Shown here: positions 42,125 to 50,224 of the stretch, piece after piece
How positions within the stretch are numbered: the stretch's first letter is position 1
How the letters are laid out: every line of letters starts with the position of its first letter
From: Chlamydiales bacterium
GTDB lineage: Bacteria; Chlamydiota; Chlamydiia; Chlamydiales; SM23-39
Direction of reading: 5' to 3'
DNA length: 64,000 nt
NCBI GenBank assembly: GCA_030681135.1
Contig: JAUXXF010000007.1
Span: 1 to 64,000, forward strand
Made by a program: the position numbers and the translations under genes
Notes under the pieces: generated by a model
Databases searched by the model: none
Told to the model about the DNA's origin: nothing
The model's input: the letters and a program-made list of their open reading frames with translations, nothing else

Positions 42125-44536
42125 TTAAAATTGTCCACCCATCGAAAAATAGAAGGGTTGGTACTTGTGATTTCGCTCTTTTCGATCCAACGAATTGAGC
42201 AGATAGCCCCAGCCGACCACGATCGGAGTTCGATTTCCGATATCTAAACGAAGTCCTCCGCCCACAGATGCTCGGAGTTTTTCGGCTGAAAAGATTTTAG
42301 TAGTGACGCTTCCAATATCATAAAAAATAAACGCATCTAAAATCTTGATGATTTCCTGGTTGTACTCTAAAGAAAACAACGTGGCCGAATTGCCGCCATT
42401 AGGCGTGTGCGTATTTTGAGGAATGCCATTATCGTCGAGTAGTTTCACTAGAGGTCCTAACATAAATGGCTTATATCCTCGGACGGTGTTTTCTCCCCCC
42501 ATAAATAAACGTTCGCTGTAGGGCATCGCATTTCGGGCAGTCTGTCCATAAGGGAAAATGTATTTGAATTCTGCTTTTAGCTTCAAGGTTCCTTTTGCCC
42601 AAATCGGAAAATAAATGGAATTCAGGTAACTGACCTTGCCAAAATAGAAAGATCCTCCAACACCGGCAATTTCTGCTTCGAAAAGAGAGCGCCAGCCTCG
42701 ATGGGGTTTGAAAGGATTATCTGTCGAATCATAGCTGAGGTTTGAACTGAATGCGGAAACGAGTCCTTCCTGGTCAAGGAGTCTCTTTTGTTCATTGTAG
42801 GAGTCCGTAGCAACTGTATTTGTGCCAAACGCTTTTAAGTCTACAAAGTCATGAGAATGACGCAGCCTTTCGCGCATGCCGAATGTCCAAAACATATTGA
42901 TCGGGTAGCTGGTAAATACAGATCCGCCGTAGGTGATAATTTCCGTGTCTTCTTGCAACTTGCTATATGTTCGGGTGATTTCTGTTCCAAAGCGCCAGAG
43001 CGAATCATTGATATAAGGATCCATCCAGGAAATAAGGACGTTATTTTGTTTTTTACCTAAAGTCCCTCGGATGTGAAAATACTCTCCGCCGCCTCTTAGA
43101 GCTGAAACGTCGCTCCATGCTTTGCCAAGGCCTGCAATCCTGAAATTCCGCTCTGTAATTTCGAGACCACCAAAAATGTCATCTATCGTGCTAAATCCCA
43201 TAAACAGGTTCACGCTGCCTGTGGTCGTCTCTTCTACTTCGATGTAGACATCTCGATAAGTTTCCCCAAGATCTTCACTTGTTCGGACGGCATAGACATT
43301 GACCGATTTAAAATAACCCATCGCTTCAAGCCGCTGCTGCGTGGCTTTTAGTTTCCTTGAGTCAAAGGTTTCTCCGGGTACTAAAAGAGATTCTCTAAGA
43401 AGGACGTTATTTTTTGTGTAGTGGTTGCCGAAGATATAGATCAGTCCAATTTTGTATTGTTGGCCCTCTTCAATGATATAGCGAACATCAAATACAGGCT
43501 GATTTTCTTCAAGGTCGGCCTCAAATTGGACGCTTGCATCGATATAACCTTTTTGGCCATAGAGATCTTTAATGAGCTGGGCTGTATCTCTCACTTTTTC
43601 AGGAGAGTAAGGCTCGCCTGCATGAAGTAAACATTTTTTTTCAATTTCATCCGAAGAGATGAGGGTATTTCCTTCGAATTGGACGGAACCAGTCTTGTAA
43701 ATAGTCCCTCGATGGGCAGTGATTTCTACGATCAGTTTGCCAGAATGGGAGTCTTCAGTTAATTCTACGTCAACTCGCGCATCAGCATATCCTTTGTTGT
43801 GCAAATAATTGACGATTGTCGCTCGGTCTTGATCTAATGCCTCATCTCGGAAAATTCCGGAACCTGTTACCCAGCTAGTAAGAAAATTGTATTTTTTCAA
43901 AAACATCTGATCGGATAGATCGCTTTGCTCTTGTTTTGTAAACCCTTTGAACACGATTTTTTTAATGTTTCCTGATTTTCCCTCTTTGACATCGATAATG
44001 ACATCTACCTGGTTTGTGTTAGGAATTGATTCAAGGGAGTAGGAAATTTGTGATTCGAAGTATCCTTTCTTGATGTAAAATTCTTTAATTTTGTTGAACG
44101 CTTTATTAAACGTCTGGCGATTGAACACTGTATAGGGCTGGATATTGAGTTCTCTCTGCAATCTAGAAGTGTTATATCGTTCATTCCCTCTCCAAACGAT
44201 TTGATGGATCAGGGGGCGGGGGGTTACATGAATTGTGATGACAAGTTGGCCATTTTTGATCTGAATAGAAGGGTCGACTCGGTCGTATTCTTGAGAGAGG
44301 AGTTTAAGATCTTGATCAAAGATCGTTTGAGAAAATTCATCACCTTCTTGCGTTTTGAGTCTCGAAAGGATGGGTTTGCCATCAAAGTAGCTGGAGCTTT
44401 CTGGCGCATCTACAATGATCTCAATGTTGAAAATTCGTTTTTCTTCATAGAATTCATCGCCGTGGATAGATCCTGTTGTCGTTAGAAAAAGAAAAGCGAG
44501 TAAGGCATAGGAAGAGATGTGTCGTTTACTGGACAT
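42125..44536 (-). CDS. bamA: Outer-membrane assembly factor BamA (Omp85)
   Basis: An 803-residue protein with a signal peptide (ISSYALLAFLFLTTTGSIHG). Five POTRA domains lie at about 30-430 (for example HQIVWRGNERYNTSRLQREL and IKKIVFKGFTKQEQSDL). A C-terminal 16-strand barrel contains the substrate-pore motif VRGYKPFMLGP and ends in GGQF with the terminal Phe. It inserts beta-barrel proteins into the outer membrane. Position next to skp and lpxD matches chlamydial order. Confidence 0.97.
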   Translation of the reverse strand: MSSKRHISSYALLAFLFLTTTGSIHGDEFYEEKRIFNIEIIVDAPESSSYFDGKPILSRLKTQEGDEFSQTIFDQDLKLLSQEYDRVDPSIQIKNGQLVITIHVTPRPLIHQIVWRGNERYNTSRLQRELNIQPYTVFNRQTFNKAFNKIKEFYIKKGYFESQISYSLESIPNTNQVDVIIDVKEGKSGNIKKIVFKGFTKQEQSDLSDQMFLKKYNFLTSWVTGSGIFRDEALDQDRATIVNYLHNKGYADARVDVELTEDSHSGKLIVEITAHRGTIYKTGSVQFEGNTLISSDEIEKKCLLHAGEPYSPEKVRDTAQLIKDLYGQKGYIDASVQFEADLEENQPVFDVRYIIEEGQQYKIGLIYIFGNHYTKNNVLLRESLLVPGETFDSRKLKATQQRLEAMGYFKSVNVYAVRTSEDLGETYRDVYIEVEETTTGSVNLFMGFSTIDDIFGGLEITERNFRIAGLGKAWSDVSALRGGGEYFHIRGTLGKKQNNVLISWMDPYINDSLWRFGTEITRTYSKLQEDTEIITYGGSVFTSYPINMFWTFGMRERLRHSHDFVDLKAFGTNTVATDSYNEQKRLLDQEGLVSAFSSNLSYDSTDNPFKPHRGWRSLFEAEIAGVGGSFYFGKVSYLNSIYFPIWAKGTLKLKAEFKYIFPYGQTARNAMPYSERLFMGGENTVRGYKPFMLGPLVKLLDDNGIPQNTHTPNGGNSATLFSLEYNQEIIKILDAFIFYDIGSVTTKIFSAEKLRASVGGGLRLDIGNRTPIVVGWGYLLNSLDRKERNHKYQPFYFSMGGQF

Positions 44537-44620
44537 TCTAAACTTCGTGGTTGATCCGTCTGATTATAGGAATTGTTCCTTAAAAAAGCAATTCCCTATT
44601 TTCCTGGCTATTTTCTCAGA

Positions 44621-45220
44621 CTATAATGTTTGTCTTCCCATGAGCGCCCTGGCAAGAGTGTTGCCATCGATATATTCGAGGCTGCTTCCCATGGGGAGGC
44701 CGACGCTAAGCCGGGAGATGCGGAGAGGGAGTTTACCTAGTTCATTTTTTAGATATAAGGAAGTGGTGTCTCCTTCAAGTGTGGAATCGAGGGCGATGAT
44801 CACTTCTTGAATAGAATGCTTGATGATTCTTTCTATAATGCGGTCTGTTCTGAGTTGCTCTGCATGCCGCCCGTCTAATGGGGAAAGTAGGTGCTCAATC
44901 ACATGATATAGGCCGCGGTAAGCTCTAGTTTCCTCAATTGCGTAGGCGTCTCTTGCCGACGAGAGGATGCAAAGAGCTGAGCTATCTCTCGATTCATGGC
45001 AAAAAAAGCAGGTGCCTTGATCTGTAAGGCAGCCGCATTCCTGGCAGGTAGGGATTTTTTGGCTGATTTCTGTCAGTAAGCCTCCTAGTTGTTGCAGGTT
45101 TTCGACAGGCCAGGTGAGAAATTCAAAGGCAAATCTCTCGGCAGTTCGAAGGCCTACTCCAGGTAGCTTTTTTAAGTAGTTGATTAAGGTAAGAAGATCT
45201 TTGGGGTATTTTGCAGACAT
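44621..45220 (-). CDS. recR: Recombination mediator RecR
   Basis: A protein of about 199 residues that helps load RecA at gaps. The helix-hairpin-helix is KKLPGVGLRTAERFAFE. The zinc finger uses Cys59, Cys62, Cys71 and Cys74 (CQECGCLTDQGTCFFC). The Toprim domain is in SALCILSSARDAYAIEE and VIIALDSTLEGDTTSLYL, and the end VGLPMGSSLEYIDGNTLARAL is standard. ATG at 45220 matches family length; the open frame continues 111 bases upstream into a large palindrome, which is unlikely to be coding. Confidence 0.96.
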   Translation of the reverse strand: MSAKYPKDLLTLINYLKKLPGVGLRTAERFAFEFLTWPVENLQQLGGLLTEISQKIPTCQECGCLTDQGTCFFCHESRDSSALCILSSARDAYAIEETRAYRGLYHVIEHLLSPLDGRHAEQLRTDRIIERIIKHSIQEVIIALDSTLEGDTTSLYLKNELGKLPLRISRLSVGLPMGSSLEYIDGNTLARALMGRQTL

Positions 45221-45285
45221 GAATGCAGTGTAGGAAAAAAAGGGTCTTTTTTCAACGAGGATTTTTTTATGTATGTGAAACTGGG

Positions 45286-45435
45286 CATTGGCCATTTGAG
45301 GGAGCCGACTTCTCGAGATACTCACTTCCACGCATATTGAATATCTTTTAGGTGGCGTTTCAAGCCTACTTAAAAGATATTCAATATAGCTGTAAGCGAG
45401 TATCTCGAGAAGTCGGCTCCCTCAAATGGCCAATG
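45286..45435. repeat. 150-bp near-perfect palindrome upstream of recR
   Basis: The arms are about 65 bp each. The outer 38 bases are exactly complementary (CATTGGCCATTTGAGGGAGC... at 45286 and its reverse complement ending at 45435). After a 10-base mismatched block a further 17 bases (ATATTGAATATCTTTTA) match. The centre is near 45360. It lies in the 430-base gap between divergent recR and fabH. It is MITE-like; a single-stranded extruded hairpin or a long structured RNA are other readings. Bases 45436-45560 show nothing else. Confidence 0.85.
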
Positions 45436-45560
45436 TCCAGTAAAATGGGTTTGTTGCCTGAAAAGCTTATCTTGCTAAATACTAGTGTGTTATCCGTTGC
45501 CTCTTAAAGAAGGTCGGCTCTGTGGTGAAAAAATAGATAAAGTCGAATGAAGCAATGGCG

Positions 45561-45650
45561 TAGTGTAAAATGAATTTTTTTCTTGTCAATCTTACACTTT
45601 CTATTAATAGAGGATTTGTGTAAAATTGATCCCATTGAAGCAGTGTAAAA
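45561..45650 (+). promoter_or_regulatory. fabH upstream region with four GTGTAA boxes
   Basis: AGTGTAAAA (45562-45570), inverted TTACACT (45592-45598), TGTGTAAAA (45617-45625) and AGTGTAAAA (45642-45650) occur within 90 bases directly before the fabH start. A TTGTCA at 45583 may be a -35 box. The clustering suggests an operator for the fatty acid synthesis operon. The regulator is unknown. Confidence 0.5.
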
Positions 45651-45653
45651 AAA

Positions 45654-46646
45654 ATGATTAAACAAGCTAAAATTCTAGGGACAGGGATCTATTTACCTGA
45701 AAGGGTACTGACGAACCAAGACCTTGAGCAGATGGTTGATACCACTGATGAGTGGATTGTTTCTCGTACGGGGATGAAAGAGCGTAGGATCGCGAGATCA
45801 GACGAGTTTACCTCTGATATGGGGGCTAAAGCTGCCGCGGCGGCCATCGAGGATGCGGGGCTCTCCGTTGGGGATATAGACTTTATTTTAGTGGCCACTT
45901 TGACCCCAGACTATCAGTTTCCTAGCACGGCCTGTTTAATCCAGCAGCTTTTAGGAGCTCAAAGGGCGGCCTGTTTGGATATTCAAGCGGCCTGTACAGG
46001 ATATCTCTACGCCTTGTCCCTTGCAAAGGCTTTTGTCGAGTCTGGGGCTTACCGTCATATTTTAGTTGTAGCTGCCGAAAAACTTTCAGCCATCACAAAT
46101 TACAAAGACCGGTCTACTTGTGTGCTTTTTGGGGATGGGGCAGCCGCCTGCGTGGTCTCTTCTGAAGGCAAGGGGCTTGCGATTCAATCTGTTCGCCTAG
46201 GAGCCGATGGGGAGCAATCTCAACTGCTCGTCATGCCGGCCGGAGGGTGCCGTTTACCGGCTTCTGCAGATACTGTGGCTAATCAGCAGCACACCATTTG
46301 CATGGCTGGCAACGAGCTTTTTAAGCACGCTGTCCGTCGCATGGAAGCTGCCTGCAAGGAATGTATCGATGAAGCGAAACTTAATGAATTAGACATTTCC
46401 TGGGTTGTTCCTCATCAGGCCAATATCCGCATCATTGATGCGATCGCTAAACGCTTCAAACACCTTCCTATGGAAAGGGTGTATAAAACTGTTCAAAAAT
46501 ATGGAAATACGTCAGCTTCTTCTATGGGGATTGCTTTGCATGAATTGAGAAAAGAGCAGGTTTTGCATGCAGATGAGCACATTTTATTAACAGCTTTTGG
46601 GGCTGGTCTTACTTGGGGAGCTGCTTTACTGAAGGTGGAACCGTGA
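45654..46646 (+). CDS. fabH: 3-oxoacyl-ACP synthase III
   Basis: A 330-residue condensing enzyme that joins acetyl-CoA to malonyl-ACP and starts type II fatty acid synthesis. The catalytic triad is visible: Cys114 in DIQAACTGYLYAL, His in VVPHQANIRI (about 254) and Asn in YGNTSASS (about 284). The N-terminal GTGIYLPERVLTN and DEWIVSRTGMKERR are family signatures. It is the first gene of fabH-fabD-fabG-acpP, whose stop overlaps the fabD GTG start (GTGA). Confidence 0.97.
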   Translation: MIKQAKILGTGIYLPERVLTNQDLEQMVDTTDEWIVSRTGMKERRIARSDEFTSDMGAKAAAAAIEDAGLSVGDIDFILVATLTPDYQFPSTACLIQQLLGAQRAACLDIQAACTGYLYALSLAKAFVESGAYRHILVVAAEKLSAITNYKDRSTCVLFGDGAAACVVSSEGKGLAIQSVRLGADGEQSQLLVMPAGGCRLPASADTVANQQHTICMAGNELFKHAVRRMEAACKECIDEAKLNELDISWVVPHQANIRIIDAIAKRFKHLPMERVYKTVQKYGNTSASSMGIALHELRKEQVLHADEHILLTAFGAGLTWGAALLKVEP

Positions 46647-47593
46647 AGAAAATAGCCATGCTTTTCCCTGGGCAAGGATCTCAGTTTCAGGGAATGGGCA
46701 AAGATTTTTATGAGACATTTTCTATCGCAAGACAAACCTTTCAAGAGGCTGATGAAATCTTGTCTTATCATTTAAGCCGAGTCATGTTTGAAGGTCCAGA
46801 AGAGCTTTTAACCCAAACAAAACATAGCCAATTAGCTATTTTTGTAAACAGTGTGGCCTTGCTGCGCACGCTGCAAGAGCAGCAACCCTCTTTAGTTCCT
46901 TTTGTCTGCGCAGGTTTGAGTTTAGGGGAGTATACCGCCCTTTACGCCTCTGGGAGAATTGAGATGGAAGAGGCTCTTCGGCTTGTACGAGTTCGGGCAG
47001 AGCTCATGAACCAGGCCTGCGAGCTCTTTCCTGGGACGATGGCAGCAGTTCTGAGCAATCTTGATGCCTCCGTCATTGAAGGGGCTTTAAAAGGCTTGCC
47101 AGACGTATGGGTAGCTAATTTCAACTGTCCTGGCCAGATCGTGATTTCTGGGTCTAAAGAAGGCGTGGAAGCTGGATCTGCCGTCCTCAAAGAAAAAGGG
47201 GCTAAACGAATCATCCCTCTCACGGTTCATGGAGCTTTTCATAGCGGTTTAATGCAGTCTGCTCAAGAGGGGCTTGCGCCTTTTATTGAGAAATCTTCTC
47301 TGATAGAATCTTCCGTTGGTTTTGTAATGAATGTGCCAGGTGATTTTGTCCATTCTCTTGATGCTGTGCGCCAGAATTTAACGAATCAAGTAACGCAATC
47401 TGTCCGATGGGATCAAGGAATTTTAGCTATCGAGTCCAAAGAGGTAGATCTCTATCTTGAGATTGGATGTGGAAAAACATTGGCTGGTTTGAATAAAAAG
47501 ATAGGAGTTCGAGCTCCCACAATTTCTTTAGAGAAAGTGGCTGATTTGGATGGAGTCATGCAACAAATAGAAGGTGCCATATGCAGCTGTTAA
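46643..47593 (+). CDS. fabD: Malonyl-CoA:ACP transacylase
   Basis: A protein of about 316 residues. AMLFPGQGSQFQGMGKDFYE is the N-terminal oxyanion loop. The nucleophile Ser93 is in GLSLGEYTAL, the active-site His is in TVHGAFHSGLM, and CGKTLAGLNKKI is near the end. It supplies malonyl-ACP to FabH and the other condensing enzymes. The start is GTG at 46643, overlapping the fabH stop. The end overlaps fabG by 13 bases, implying translational coupling. Confidence 0.96.
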   Translation: MKKIAMLFPGQGSQFQGMGKDFYETFSIARQTFQEADEILSYHLSRVMFEGPEELLTQTKHSQLAIFVNSVALLRTLQEQQPSLVPFVCAGLSLGEYTALYASGRIEMEEALRLVRVRAELMNQACELFPGTMAAVLSNLDASVIEGALKGLPDVWVANFNCPGQIVISGSKEGVEAGSAVLKEKGAKRIIPLTVHGAFHSGLMQSAQEGLAPFIEKSSLIESSVGFVMNVPGDFVHSLDAVRQNLTNQVTQSVRWDQGILAIESKEVDLYLEIGCGKTLAGLNKKIGVRAPTISLEKVADLDGVMQQIEGAICSC

Positions 47594-48336
47594 AGAAAAA
47601 ATCGGCTCTCATTACTGGAGGCACAGCTGGCATTGGAAAAGCCATAGCTCTTTTGTATGCGCAGCACGGCGCTAATGTAGCTATTTTTGGAACAAATGCA
47701 GAGCGTGCTGAATCTGCCTTAAAAGAATTAGAAGGCCAGCGAGTTGACGAAGAGCAAACGTTTTCTGCCCATTTGGTGAACGTGTCTCAGACTCTTGAAG
47801 TGCAAGAGAAGATTGGGCAGCTTTTGTCTGAGTGGGGAAAAGTAGATATTTTAGTGAATAATGCGGGCATTACCCGAGACAATTTATTGATGAAGATGAG
47901 CGAAGAAGACTGGGATGAGGTTTTAAATGTGAATTTAAAATCCGTCTATAATACTTGTCATGCACTTGTTCGCAGTATGATGAAAGCAAGATCTGGCTCG
48001 ATCATTAATGTTTCTTCAGTGATTGGCTTGACAGGAAATGCGGGACAAGTAAACTATGCAGCATCGAAATCAGGAATGATCGGGTTTACGAAGTCTTTGG
48101 CTAAAGAATTGGCAAGCCGCAGTGTGAGAGCTAATTGCATTGCGCCTGGTTATATACAAACGCATATGACCGATGTATTGCCCGAGCAAGTTAAAGAGAA
48201 AGTACTCGCTGAGATTCCGCTTGGCCGTATAGGCTCTCCTCAAGATATTGCCCATGCGGCTTTGTATTTGGCAAGTGACTTATCGAGTTATGTTACTGGA
48301 CAAGTGCTAGCGGTTGACGGCGGAATGGTTATGTAA
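47581..48336 (+). CDS. fabG: 3-oxoacyl-ACP reductase
   Basis: A 251-residue classical SDR. It has the NADPH-binding TGGTAGIGKAIA (12-23), NNAG at about 96, and the catalytic Ser in NVSSVIG with Tyr159 and Lys163 in YAASKSG. The C-terminal LASDLSSYVTGQVLAVDGG is typical. It reduces beta-ketoacyl-ACP in the elongation cycle. Confidence 0.97.
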   Translation: MQLLKKKSALITGGTAGIGKAIALLYAQHGANVAIFGTNAERAESALKELEGQRVDEEQTFSAHLVNVSQTLEVQEKIGQLLSEWGKVDILVNNAGITRDNLLMKMSEEDWDEVLNVNLKSVYNTCHALVRSMMKARSGSIINVSSVIGLTGNAGQVNYAASKSGMIGFTKSLAKELASRSVRANCIAPGYIQTHMTDVLPEQVKEKVLAEIPLGRIGSPQDIAHAALYLASDLSSYVTGQVLAVDGGMVM

Positions 48337-48415
48337 AATGAGGACCTGCCTGTAAAAAATATAGATCATGTTTTGATATTTTTGAGGGCTGGTTTAATTA
48401 AATAGGAAATGTTTT

Positions 48416-48655
48416 ATGACAATACAACAAGAAGTGATTGATATCATTATCGAGCAGCTCGGAGTCGAGGCTGCGGATGTGTCTTTGGAAAAATCTTTCG
48501 TAGAAGATTTGAATGCAGATTCTTTAGATTTGACTGAGCTTATCATGACATTTGAAGAGCGTTTTGGTTTTGAGATTTCAGAGGAAGATGCTGAGAAGCT
48601 CAAGACAGTAGGCGATGTTGTTGAATATGTTGAAAAACGTAAAGCCAACGCCTAG
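48416..48655 (+). CDS. acpP: Acyl carrier protein
   Basis: A 79-residue acidic four-helix protein. Ser36 in [12 protein letters not shown] receives the phosphopantetheine arm. [18 protein letters not shown] is the typical helix IV. It is the last gene of the fab operon. Two hairpins follow, the second of which may terminate transcription. Confidence 0.97.
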   Translation: MTIQQEVIDIIIEQLGVEAADVSLEKSFVEDLNADSLDLTELIMTFEERFGFEISEEDAEKLKTVGDVVEYVEKRKANA

Positions 48656-48715
48656 AAATTTCTTTTCAGTTTCCCCAAAAAAGAGCTAGAGATTTCTAGC
48701 ATTTCAGGTTTCCAT

Positions 48716-48739
48716 GCGCGCGAAAGCGCGCTTCTTTTC
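48716..48739 (+). terminator. GNRA-capped hairpin after acpP
   Basis: GCGCGC-GAAA-GCGCGC (48716-48731) is followed by TTCTTTTC. The short stem has a stable tetraloop and a broken T tract. A second small hairpin (GCTAGA/TCTAGC) lies just upstream. Confidence 0.65.
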
Positions 48740-48849
48740 TCTACGATTTAAAATATTTCTTTATGTTATTGCGATCCTTAGCTGTAAGTAGTTAGTAATA
48801 GGTTTTCTGAGTTTTTTGTTAATCGATAACAGGGTTCTATTTTATTGTT

Positions 48850-48855
48850 TATAAT
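48850..48855 (+). promoter_or_regulatory. -10 box of the RING protein gene
   Basis: TATAAT lies within TTATAATTGT, the 10-mer shared with promoters at 22804 and 36547. No strong -35 is seen (GATAAC at 18-base spacing). Confidence 0.5.
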
Positions 48856-48903
48856 TGTGCGATTATTTTGAAAGTAACTATTGATATTAGTTCGAAGGTT
48901 GAA

Positions 48904-49638
48904 ATGAACAACATTAGAGGGGTATTCGAATCTTCTGCAAATTTAGTTTCGATGAACATATTTCAAGATGATGGAGAGGGTAATAATAGTTGGATTGGAG
49001 TGGGCTTGATTGCTTTGGGAACAATAACTGCCTTGGCCTCTACTATTTATTACTCTAAGGCAGGATACTTTTTTAGTATGAGAGCTTCAGATGATGATAT
49101 GTGTACAGTATGTCAAGATGATTTTAGTGGAGATAGGGATGTTGTTGGGCATTCTGTAAATAATGCAAAGCATATTTTTCACCGCACTTGCGCTGAACCT
49201 TGGGTGAATGAACATCGCGACTGTCCCATATGTCGAATGCCAGTTGCATCGATCGATCCAACCTTTTTGACCCGCATGTCTCAGAATGAATATTTAAGAA
49301 GTGTAGTTGGAGCAGCGATATATTTTGGAGTAATAGAGACAGTGATAATAGGAGAGACATTAATGAGACGGTCACAAAAAGAGCTACTTCTACTAGTGGG
49401 GATTTTAACTTATGTGGTACTTCCGATGCTTGGAATATTGCTTGGCCAAAATAATTTTATGGATATAACTCGTGGAGGTATTGCAACAGGGACTTTCGGG
49501 ATTCTCAGCATGTCAATGCTTCTAGCGTCTGAGGATTTTTCTTGGCGACAGCTGACAGTGATGGAATTAACAAGTATTGTCTTTTTAACCAATGTTTTAT
49601 TCATCATAGCCGCTACAGCTTATCGCCGTAATCATTAG
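48904..49638 (+). CDS. Multi-pass membrane protein with RING-H2-like zinc finger (E3 ubiquitin ligase candidate)
   Basis: A 244-residue protein. One membrane span lies at about 31-50. A RING-type finger follows: Cys67-x2-Cys70, His83, His90-x2-His93-x2-Cys96, Cys107-x2-Cys110, with HIFHRTCAEPWVNEH and CPICRMP like eukaryotic RING-H2 domains, including the Trp that contacts E2 enzymes. Four or more hydrophobic helices follow (about 133-240). The third ligand is unusual (His83, with wide spacing). Bacteria lack ubiquitin, so a RING finger implies action in the host. I infer an E3-like effector or inclusion membrane protein. ATG at 48904 is preferred over TTG at 48868. Confidence 0.82.
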   Translation: MNNIRGVFESSANLVSMNIFQDDGEGNNSWIGVGLIALGTITALASTIYYSKAGYFFSMRASDDDMCTVCQDDFSGDRDVVGHSVNNAKHIFHRTCAEPWVNEHRDCPICRMPVASIDPTFLTRMSQNEYLRSVVGAAIYFGVIETVIIGETLMRRSQKELLLLVGILTYVVLPMLGILLGQNNFMDITRGGIATGTFGILSMSMLLASEDFSWRQLTVMELTSIVFLTNVLFIIAATAYRRNH

Positions 49639-49796
49639 CTTTCAGATTTAACTCAGCACCTGGAAGCAGATAAGGTGGTGAATGTCTTCGGAGAGCTCTC
49701 TCCTCGATCATTCAAACTGATTCAGGTCATTAGAAAGAGATTTCTCCCTTCAATCATACATCCTGTTTCAAGTCGTCCGTGGTAGATTTTTTTTCG

Positions 49797-50147
49797 TTAC
49801 TCAATCTCTCCATTCGCCCTGGCCTCTATGACGAATTGTTGAACTTCAAGAGGAAGATCGTTATAATAGAGGTCACTTTTTACGAAAATCTCTAAAAGAC
49901 CCATGCACTCTTCTTTATTTGCTATGAGAAAATGGAGAGCAACTTGACTAGGTTTTTTGAGGTTGTCAAATATTTCAGGATCTATCGCTTGCTCAGTGAT
50001 TTTATCTGCGCAAGTGATTTCTACGGAGCCTTTGATCGTATTCCCGTTAGAATCTTCGTATGAGGTAGGGGTAAACTCGAGAGTTGTTTCTTGAATTATC
50101 TTATATTCTGAAGTGGATTTTTCCGAGGGGTGAACTGGGCTAGTCAT
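49797..50147 (-). CDS. Small hypothetical acidic protein
   Basis: A 116-residue soluble acidic protein of unknown function. A beta-like first half (LEFTPTSYEDSNGNTIKGSVEITC) is followed by a helical second half containing PSQVALHFLIANKEECMGLLEIFVKSDLYYNDLPLEVQQFVIEA. It has no signal peptide. It stands alone between the RING gene and the rsbU operon. The 3' ends of the neighbours contain a similar stretch about TCTTCGGAGAGCTC, a small local repeat (49684 and 50260). Confidence 0.65.
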   Translation of the reverse strand: MTSPVHPSEKSTSEYKIIQETTLEFTPTSYEDSNGNTIKGSVEITCADKITEQAIDPEIFDNLKKPSQVALHFLIANKEECMGLLEIFVKSDLYYNDLPLEVQQFVIEARANGEIE

Positions 50148-50224
50148 AAACTTTCCTTATTTATTTTACTTGGCAAACAAGGTAGCATCAAAGATGCAAT
50201 TGTTCAATGAAAGATTCTTTTTTT

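Noticed and set aside
45221..45331. N-terminal extension of RecR
   Set aside because: The added residues are encoded by one arm of the palindrome and are absent from the RecR family.
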